A stretch of DNA of 64,000 nt from Methanoculleus marisnigri JR1 (GTDB lineage: Archaea; Halobacteriota; Methanomicrobia; Methanomicrobiales; Methanoculleaceae): the NCBI RefSeq assembly GCF_000015825.1, contig NC_009051.1:2412695-2476694 (forward strand), given 5' to 3'. Shown in pieces: positions 58,259-64,000 of this stretch. Numbering within the stretch: position 1 is the first letter of the stretch; every line of letters begins with the position of its first letter. A model generated the notes under the pieces. It was not told the origin of the DNA, did not search any database, and saw nothing but the letters and a program-made list of their open reading frames with translations. The position numbers and the translations under genes were made by a program.

Positions 58259-59284
58259 ATGATCAAAGTCGCGATCAACGGGTACGGCACCATCGGCAAA
58301 CGGGTCGCCGATGCGGTCGCCGCACAGCCCGATATGGAAGTCATCGGGGTTTCCAAGACGAGCGTCTCCGCCGAGGCATACATCGCGAAAGAGCGCGGGT
58401 ACCCTCTCTACATCGCGGACCTCGGGAAGAAGCCGGCGTTCGAGAAGGCCGGGATCGAGGTCGCCGGCGACGTCGAAGCGATGCTCAAGGCCGCCGATAT
58501 CGTCGTAGACGCCACCCCCGGCGGCGTCGGCGAGAAGAACAGGCCGATCTATGAGAAACTCGGCAAGAAAGCAATCTTTCAGGGCGGCGAAGATCACGAG
58601 GTCGCCGGGTTCTCCTTCAACGCCCACGCGAACTACAACGAGGCCGAAAACCACCAGTTCGCCCGGGTCGTCTCGTGCAACTCCACCGGGCTCGTCCGGA
58701 TCATCCACGCCCTGGACCAGGCCTTCGGCGTCGCACGGGTTCGGGCGGTGATGGTCCGGCGCGGCGCGGACCCCGACGACGTGAAGCGGGGACCGATCGA
58801 TGCCATCGTCCTGAACCCGGCGTCCATCCCGAGCCACCACGGCCCTGACGTCAACACCGTCCTCCCGCACATCAACATCGTCACGCTCGCGATGATCGTC
58901 CCGACGACGTTTATGCACATGCACTCGATCCAGATGGACTTAAAGAAGGAGACCACCCGCGAGGAGGTGCTGAAGGTCTTTGAGAACCACAGCCGGATCG
59001 GGCTCGTCCGCAAGACCATGGGGATCAAGAGCAACGCCCAGCTCCGGGAGTACACCCAGGATCTCGGCCGGCCGCGGACGGATCTCTGGGAGAACGGGGT
59101 CTTCGAGGAGTCGGTCTCGATCCTCGACGGCAAAGAGTTCTACTGCTTCCAGGCGATCCACCAGGAGGCCGACGTCGTCCCCGAGAACATCGACTGCATC
59201 CGCGCCCTGATGGGAACGGTAAAGGATCCGCAGGAGTCCATCCGGATGACCAACGAAGCGCTCGGTCTCGTCGCTATCGGGTGA
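58259..59284 (+). CDS. gap: Glyceraldehyde-3-phosphate dehydrogenase, archaeal type II
   Basis: A 341-residue phosphorylating GAPDH of the archaeal type, acting in glycolysis or gluconeogenesis and using NAD(P). The Rossmann loop INGYGTIGKRV (residues 5-15), the catalytic-Cys motif VSCNSTGL (Cys about residue 140), DHEVAGFSFNAHANYN and the region NIVTLAMIVPTTFMHMHSI are typical of the archaeal form and not of the bacterial one. The start is ATG 58259, as the TATA box lies at the usual distance; the upstream GTG or ATG extension is rejected. Confidence 0.95.
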   Translation: MIKVAINGYGTIGKRVADAVAAQPDMEVIGVSKTSVSAEAYIAKERGYPLYIADLGKKPAFEKAGIEVAGDVEAMLKAADIVVDATPGGVGEKNRPIYEKLGKKAIFQGGEDHEVAGFSFNAHANYNEAENHQFARVVSCNSTGLVRIIHALDQAFGVARVRAVMVRRGADPDDVKRGPIDAIVLNPASIPSHHGPDVNTVLPHINIVTLAMIVPTTFMHMHSIQMDLKKETTREEVLKVFENHSRIGLVRKTMGIKSNAQLREYTQDLGRPRTDLWENGVFEESVSILDGKEFYCFQAIHQEADVVPENIDCIRALMGTVKDPQESIRMTNEALGLVAIG

Positions 59285-59338
59285 ACAGAGAGCGGGGGAG
59301 GAAGAAGGATTAACTCTCCGGCAGACCCACTATTTTTA

Positions 59339-60286
59339 ATGGATCCGTATGAACTGGTGACGCGGAATACGGTAGAGGTCGTCACCGACGAGGAACTGCG
59401 TGCGCTCATCGACCGTCCGGTCAGGCGGGTCTACACCGGCTACGAGCCGAGCGGGGAGATTCATCTCGGCCACATGGTGACGGTGAACAAGCTGATGGAC
59501 CTGCAGCAGGCGGGGTTCGAGGTGACGGTGCTCATCGCCGACCTCCACGCGTTCTTGAACCGCAAGGGAACGATGGAAGAGATCCGCGAGACGGCCGAGT
59601 ACAACCGCCGCTGCTTTGAGGGGCTCGGCCTCCGCGGCGCAAACTACGTCCTCGGCTCGGACGTGCAGCTCACGCCGGAGTACGAGCTTGCCGTTCTCGA
59701 ACTCTCCCAGGCGATCACCCTCAACCGGGCGAAGAGGAGCATGGACGAGGTCGGGCGGCAGATGGACAACCCGACGGTCTCGCAGATGGTCTACCCCATC
59801 ATGCAGATGGTCGATATCGCGACTCTTGGGGTGGACGCCGCCGTCGGCGGGATCGACCAGCGAAAAATTCACATGCTCGCCCGGGAACACCTTCCCTCGA
59901 TCGGGTATCCGGCGCCGGTCTGCATCCATACGCCGATCATCAACGGCCTCGACGGGAAGAAGATGTCGTCGTCGGCCGGAAACGTCATATCGGTCGCCGA
60001 CTCCGAGGAGGATATCAAAAAGAAGATGAAGAAGGCGTTCTGCCCGCCCGAGGTCGAGAACAACCCGGTGCTCGAGATCCTGCGCTACCACGTCTTCCCC
60101 CGGGCGGGTGCGGTCGCCATCCGCCGGCCCGAGAAGTTCGGCGGCGACCGTGAGTTTGCCGCCTACGAGGACCTGGAACGGGCCTACGCGGCGGGCGAGA
60201 TCCACCCGCTGGACCTCAAGAACGCCGCCGCCGCGCACCTCATCGATATCCTCGCCCCCGTACACGACTACGTCTGCAGCAGGTGA
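59339..60286 (+). CDS. tyrS: Tyrosyl-tRNA synthetase, archaeal type
   Basis: A 315-residue class I aminoacyl-tRNA synthetase, close in length to other archaeal TyrRS. The HIGH motif is HLGHM (about residues 42-46), the tyrosine-binding region has YTGYEPSGEIH and the KMSKS-like motif is KKMSSS (about 206-211), followed by KNAAAAHLIDILAP at the end. The archaeal form lacks the S4 domain of bacterial TyrRS, as does this one. It charges tRNA-Tyr. It ends seven bases before the rio1 start. Confidence 0.95.
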   Translation: MDPYELVTRNTVEVVTDEELRALIDRPVRRVYTGYEPSGEIHLGHMVTVNKLMDLQQAGFEVTVLIADLHAFLNRKGTMEEIRETAEYNRRCFEGLGLRGANYVLGSDVQLTPEYELAVLELSQAITLNRAKRSMDEVGRQMDNPTVSQMVYPIMQMVDIATLGVDAAVGGIDQRKIHMLAREHLPSIGYPAPVCIHTPIINGLDGKKMSSSAGNVISVADSEEDIKKKMKKAFCPPEVENNPVLEILRYHVFPRAGAVAIRRPEKFGGDREFAAYEDLERAYAAGEIHPLDLKNAAAAHLIDILAPVHDYVCSR

Positions 60287-60293
60287 TCCGGCC

Positions 60294-61070
60294 GTGGGTC
60301 AGAGAGACGAGCACGAGCGGTTCGACCGCAAGATCGAGGCGATGGGCGTCAGGATAAAAGACGCCAACACCGTGAAGGTACGGGACGACGTCTTCGACGA
60401 GGTCACCCTTCTCGCCCTCTACAAGCTCGTCCAGAAAAAACTGATCACGGTCATCGGCGGGCCGATCAGCACCGGAAAAGAGGCGAACGTCTTCTACGGC
60501 GAGCGCGACGGGCAGGGGCTCGCGATCAAGATCTACCGTATCCAGACCGCGAACTTCAAGGCGATGAACGAGTACCTGGCGGGGGACCGCCGGTTCTCGA
60601 GCGTCCGGGGGACGCGCAAGGGCCTCATCTTCGCCTGGACCAAAAAGGAGTTCAGCAACCTGGCCCGGGCACACGAGGCGGAGATTCCGGCCCCCGAACC
60701 ACTCGCATTCGACCGGAACATCCTCCTGATGGAGTTCCTCGGGCGTGACGAGGTGCCGTATCCCCAGATCCGGAACGCCGAGGTCGAGGATTACGGGAAG
60801 GTATACCGCGAGATTCTCGGCTACGTGGAGAAACTCTACCGGGAGGCGCGCCTGGTTCACGCCGACCTCTCCGAATACAATATCCTCTACCACGAGAAAC
60901 CATACCTGATCGATATGGGACAGGCAGTCACCCTGGATCACCCGCGGGCGTCGGTGTTTCTGGTCCGGGATATCAAGAACCTCAATCGATATTTCTCCCG
61001 CTACTGCGACGTGGTCGACGAGGAGGAGATCATCGGAACGCTCGTCGGCACCGGACGCCGGGAGCCCTGA
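60294..61070 (+). CDS. rio1: Rio1-type serine protein kinase
   Basis: A 258-residue RIO kinase, which functions in small ribosomal subunit maturation. The N-terminal GPISTGKEANVFYGE (about residues 58-72) is the RIO1 P-loop signature, LVHADLSEYNILYH (about 186-199) is the catalytic loop, and LIDMGQAV (about 204-211) is the metal loop. The start is GTG 60294, with GGTGAT at a good spacing. It is closely preceded by tyrS and followed by a KH-domain gene, the classic archaeal cluster of ribosome assembly factors. Confidence 0.93.
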   Translation: MGQRDEHERFDRKIEAMGVRIKDANTVKVRDDVFDEVTLLALYKLVQKKLITVIGGPISTGKEANVFYGERDGQGLAIKIYRIQTANFKAMNEYLAGDRRFSSVRGTRKGLIFAWTKKEFSNLARAHEAEIPAPEPLAFDRNILLMEFLGRDEVPYPQIRNAEVEDYGKVYREILGYVEKLYREARLVHADLSEYNILYHEKPYLIDMGQAVTLDHPRASVFLVRDIKNLNRYFSRYCDVVDEEEIIGTLVGTGRREP

Positions 61071-61093
61071 ACACCGGAAGGAGGGATGCAACC

Positions 61094-61636
61094 ATGACCA
61101 TACAGGAGATGAAAGTTTCAACAGCGAGGATCGGTGTACTCATCGGGAAGAGCGGGTCCACGAAGCGCGAGATCGAAGAGAAGACCGGGATAACCCTCCG
61201 GATCGACAGCGAGGAAGGGCTCGTGACGCTCGAAGGGGAGGACCCCGTCGGCGTCATGACGGCGACGAACGTCGTCTCCGCGATCAACCGGGGGTTCTCG
61301 CCGGAGCGTGCGTTCCGTCTCCTCGACGATGAAGATATGATGCTCGATATCCTCGACCTCGCCGACCTTTCGGGGACGACGCGGCAGCTCGAACGGCTCC
61401 GGGGCCGGATCATCGGGAAGTCGGGAACGTCCCGCGCCCAGATCGAGGATATGACCGCGACAGAGATCTCGGTTCACGGCAAGACCGTCGCGATCATCGG
61501 TCTCCCGGATCAGGCCGAGACCGCGAGGAAAGCAATCGAGATGCTGATCCAGGGCGTGCCGCACGAGCACGTCTACGGATTCCTCGACCGGAAGAAGAAG
61601 GAAGCCAAGCAGGCGATGCTGGAGTACTACTCGTGA
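61094..61636 (+). CDS. Pno1/Dim2-like KH domain ribosome assembly protein
   Basis: A 180-residue protein with two KH domains. The first GXXG loop is IGKSGSTKREIEE (about residues 17-29) and the second is IGKSGTSRAQIEDMT (about 107-121). It ends in a helical tail with RKKKEAKQAMLEYY. Archaeal Pno1/Dim2-like proteins bind pre-rRNA and help assemble the small subunit with Rio1, whose gene is just upstream. GGAAGGAGGG lies a few bases before ATG 61094. Confidence 0.92.
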   Translation: MTIQEMKVSTARIGVLIGKSGSTKREIEEKTGITLRIDSEEGLVTLEGEDPVGVMTATNVVSAINRGFSPERAFRLLDDEDMMLDILDLADLSGTTRQLERLRGRIIGKSGTSRAQIEDMTATEISVHGKTVAIIGLPDQAETARKAIEMLIQGVPHEHVYGFLDRKKKEAKQAMLEYYS

Positions 61637-61712
61637 TGCGGCCGGGTCGGACCGACCCCGCCCATGACGATACGGAAGATATGCGGTTTGCAGTGGAAAT
61701 GAAGGGGTACAC

Positions 61713-63851
61713 ATGGAGATAGCCGACCTCCCCGTCCCGCCGGACCTCGCGGCCGGCTACGCACGCCGCGGGATCACGGAACTCTACCCGCCGCAGGCCG
61801 CCTGCGTCGAAGCGGGCCTTTTTTCGGGAAAGAACCTCCTCGTCGCCATCCCCACCGCGAGCGGCAAGACTCTGGTCGCCGAGATGGCGATGCACCACCA
61901 GGTGGCGAGGGGCGGCAAGTGCCTCTACATCGTCCCTCTCCGGGCGCTCGCGAGCGAGAAGTTCGAGGAGTTCTCGGGGAAGGGCCTCCGTGTCGGGATC
62001 GCGACCGGCGACTTCGATCGAAGAGACGAGTATCTCGGGAGAAACGACATCATCGTCGCGACGAGCGAAAAGGTGGACTCGCTCCTGCGGAACCGGACGC
62101 CGTGGCTCGCGGAGATCAGCCTGCTCGTCGTCGACGAGGTCCACCTGATCGACGACCCCTCCAGGGGGGCGACGGTCGAGATGGTGATCGCGAAACTCCG
62201 CCACAAGAACCCCGGGATGCAGATCATCGCCCTCTCGGCGACCATCGGGAACCCTGCCGACCTCGCCGGATGGCTGGATGCCGAACTCGTCGAGAGCGAG
62301 TGGCGGCCGGTCGATCTCCGGGAGGGGGTCTTCTTCGAAGACGGCATCAGGTTTGCCGACAGCGTCCGGGAGGTTGAGCGAAAGAGCAAGTACGAGGACC
62401 TGGATCTCGTCCTCGACACGGTCACGGAGGGCGGGCAGTGCCTGGTCTTCGTCAGCTCGAGGAAGAACGCCGAAGCGTTCGCGAAACGCGCGGCATCGGG
62501 CTTAAAGATCGCAAACCCCATCCTCGCCGGCTACGCCGATAAGATACGGTCGAGCGCCTCGACCGATATGGGAAAGATCCTCGCCGCCTGCGTCGCCCAG
62601 GGAGCGGCGTTCCACCACGCCGGGCTCTCGCGGGAGGAGCGCCAGCTCGTCGAGGCGGGGTTCCGCGAGGGGCAGATCAAGGTCATCTCCTCCACCCCGA
62701 CGCTTGCGGCCGGCTTGAACCTCCCCGCCCGGCGGGTGATTGTCCGCGACTACCTCCGGTTCAACGCCGGGGAGGGGATGATGCCGATCCCGGTCCGGGA
62801 GTACCGGCAGATGGCCGGGCGGGCCGGGCGGCCGCGCCTCGACCCCTACGGCGAGGCCGTCCTGATCGCGAAGTCCGAGGAGATGGTCGACGAGCTCTTC
62901 GACTACTACATTGAGGCGATGGCAGAAGACGTCCGGAGCCGGTGCGCGGAAGAGGCGGTCCTCTGCACCCATATCCTCTCGCTCATCGCGACCGGCTTCG
63001 CCCGCGAACGCGGGGAGGTGCTCGGGTTCATGGACGGGACGTTCTACGCCCACCAGGGCGAGAGCCCGCGTGCACTGAAACGGGCGGTCGACCGGGTGCT
63101 CGAGTTCCTGCGGGAAGCGGAGATGATCACCGAGGTGGGGGAGTGGCTCGAGGCCACGGAGTACGGGTCGCTCGTCTCCCGGCTCTACATCGATCCCCGG
63201 AGCGCCGAGGTGATCGTGAACGCGATGACGCGCCAGAAGGAGTACACCGATATCGGCTTCCTCCACCTCCTCTGCGCGACGCCGGACATGCCGACGCTCT
63301 TTGTCCGCAAAAACGACATGTACGCCCTCGACCGGTTCCTCGCCGACCACCGGGACGAACTCTGGATGGAGATCCCCTGGGACGCGGACGAGGGGTTCGA
63401 CCGGAGCCTCAAGACCGCGCTCCTCCTCGCCGACTGGGGGGACGAGGTGGGCGAAGACGTCATCTGCGAACGATACAGCGTCGGGCCGGGCGACGTCTAC
63501 GGGATGGTGGAGAGCGTCGCCTGGCTGGTTCACGCGAGCCGGCACCTCGCCGGGCTCTTCGCCCCGCACCTCAAGGCCCCCATCGAGGAGATGGAACTCC
63601 GGACCAAGCACGGTATCAAGAAGGAGCTCCTGCCGCTCATCAGGATCCGGGGGATTGGCCGGGTCCGGGCCCGCCGGCTCTTCAACAACGGTATCGACTC
63701 GATCGAGGCGCTCCGGGAGGCGGGGCCGGAGAAGGTCGGGAAGGTTCTCGGGCAGGGGATCGCCGCACAGGTCTTCGAGCAGCTCGATGGTGTCCGGGAC
63801 GAGATCGGGGGTGTCGGCGAGGAGCAGTCGACCCTCTCCCGGTTCGGGTGA
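61713..63851 (+). CDS. hel308: Hel308-type Ski2-like DNA helicase
   Basis: A 712-residue superfamily 2 helicase that acts 3'-5' on forked DNA in replication restart. The motifs are visible: Q-motif LYPPQAA, Walker [15 protein letters not shown] (about residues 45-58), [13 protein letters not shown] (Ia), Walker [11 protein letters not shown] (about 138-147), SATIGN (III), [28 protein letters not shown] and [12 protein letters not shown] (VI, about 365-376). The C-terminal part contains an HhH segment with [18 protein letters not shown]. The end EQSTLSRFG could be the RPA-interaction tail. TGA at 63849-63851 is followed closely by cgi121. Confidence 0.94.
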   Translation: MEIADLPVPPDLAAGYARRGITELYPPQAACVEAGLFSGKNLLVAIPTASGKTLVAEMAMHHQVARGGKCLYIVPLRALASEKFEEFSGKGLRVGIATGDFDRRDEYLGRNDIIVATSEKVDSLLRNRTPWLAEISLLVVDEVHLIDDPSRGATVEMVIAKLRHKNPGMQIIALSATIGNPADLAGWLDAELVESEWRPVDLREGVFFEDGIRFADSVREVERKSKYEDLDLVLDTVTEGGQCLVFVSSRKNAEAFAKRAASGLKIANPILAGYADKIRSSASTDMGKILAACVAQGAAFHHAGLSREERQLVEAGFREGQIKVISSTPTLAAGLNLPARRVIVRDYLRFNAGEGMMPIPVREYRQMAGRAGRPRLDPYGEAVLIAKSEEMVDELFDYYIEAMAEDVRSRCAEEAVLCTHILSLIATGFARERGEVLGFMDGTFYAHQGESPRALKRAVDRVLEFLREAEMITEVGEWLEATEYGSLVSRLYIDPRSAEVIVNAMTRQKEYTDIGFLHLLCATPDMPTLFVRKNDMYALDRFLADHRDELWMEIPWDADEGFDRSLKTALLLADWGDEVGEDVICERYSVGPGDVYGMVESVAWLVHASRHLAGLFAPHLKAPIEEMELRTKHGIKKELLPLIRIRGIGRVRARRLFNNGIDSIEALREAGPEKVGKVLGQGIAAQVFEQLDGVRDEIGGVGEEQSTLSRFG

Positions 63852-63858
63852 ATGAACA

Positions 63859-64000
63859 ATGGCAGAACCAGAGATAGCATGCGAAGTCTACCGGGCGGTC
63901 TTTACGATCGAGGACAAGATCGGGTTTTTAAACGAGATCCGGAGGATCGCCGACGAATTTGAGACGCACATCATCCTCTTCGACGCCGACCGCCTGACGG
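63859..64000 (+). CDS. cgi121: KEOPS complex subunit Cgi121, 5' part
   Basis: The visible 47 codons start MAEPEIACEVYRAVFTIEDK and go on to ADEFETHIILFDADRLTG before the window ends. The form THIILFDADRL matches archaeal Cgi121, which helps the KEOPS complex make the t6A modification of tRNA. It begins seven bases after the hel308 stop, in the same direction, so the two are likely cotranscribed. The gene continues beyond the window, so its end and length are not known. Confidence 0.8.
   Translation, partial: MAEPEIACEVYRAVFTIEDKIGFLNEIRRIADEFETHIILFDADRLT

Overview
The window looks like a piece of chromosome from a GC-rich methanogenic euryarchaeon of the order Methanomicrobiales, most like Methanoculleus. 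The evidence is an MfnE-type methanofuran kinase, archaeal type II GAPDH, an archaeal 7S (SRP) RNA, Hel308, Rio1, Pno1-type KH protein, Tsr3, Cgi121 and aEF-1beta, an F390-synthetase-like adenylating enzyme, DUF3821 surface proteins and HTH-PAS regulators without kinase domains. AT-rich TATA boxes about 25-30 bases before start codons are common, and many of these genes appear to have leaderless or very short-leader transcripts. No prophage, CRISPR array, complete insertion sequence or rRNA operon is visible.

Layout. 0-4 kb: phosphohexomutase, a repeat-rich gap with a decayed IS605-like end, an orphan ATP-cone protein, a tRNA with anticodon CAT, a membrane-anchored Holliday-resolvase-like nuclease, and a DUF5320/DUF134 pair. 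4-11 kb: membrane proteins (SulP, AI-2E family, YjdF-like), two SpoIIAA-like paralogues, a PHP protein and cardiolipin synthase. 11-17 kb: methyltransferase-like protein, SRP RNA, malate dehydrogenase, aEF-1beta with a zinc ribbon, MfnE, a secreted PLD-like protein and small regulators. 17-28 kb: cytosine-permease-like transporter, a redox pair (glutaredoxin and FTR-rubredoxin fusion), metallo-beta-lactamase protein, surface proteins, F390-synthetase-like enzyme, DASS transporter, a STAS/HEAT pair and a lipoprotein with four repeats. 28-36 kb: LemA/DUF2207, an HTH-PAS regulator, then a STAS, PP2C phosphatase and anti-sigma-type kinase cluster. 36-48 kb: Tsr3, YecE-like protein, Cache lipoprotein, a second HTH-PAS protein, a HEAT protein, a transglutaminase-like operon and glucan phosphorylase. 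48-53 kb: ABC exporter, repeat-rich gap, YigZ-like protein, dual-specificity phosphatase and ROK sugar kinase. 53-56 kb: FeoA-FeoB-DtxR. 56-64 kb: small proteins, GAPDH, then tyrS-rio1-pno1-hel308-cgi121.

The regions of most interest are: (i) the three-gene partner-switching cassette at 33.0-35.2 kb, with more STAS and PAS proteins nearby; (ii) the feo operon, whose perfect 16-bp palindrome abuts the feoA start and whose last gene encodes a likely DtxR-type repressor; (iii) two diverged, tRNA-arm-like repeats at 4.0-4.2 kb; (iv) two related inverted-repeat elements at 1.4 and 50.5 kb, the second containing hairpins whose stems differ but stay paired; (v) a four-repeat lipoprotein; and (vi) an orphan ATP-cone protein. 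Family assignments come from motif recognition by eye. No database search was run.
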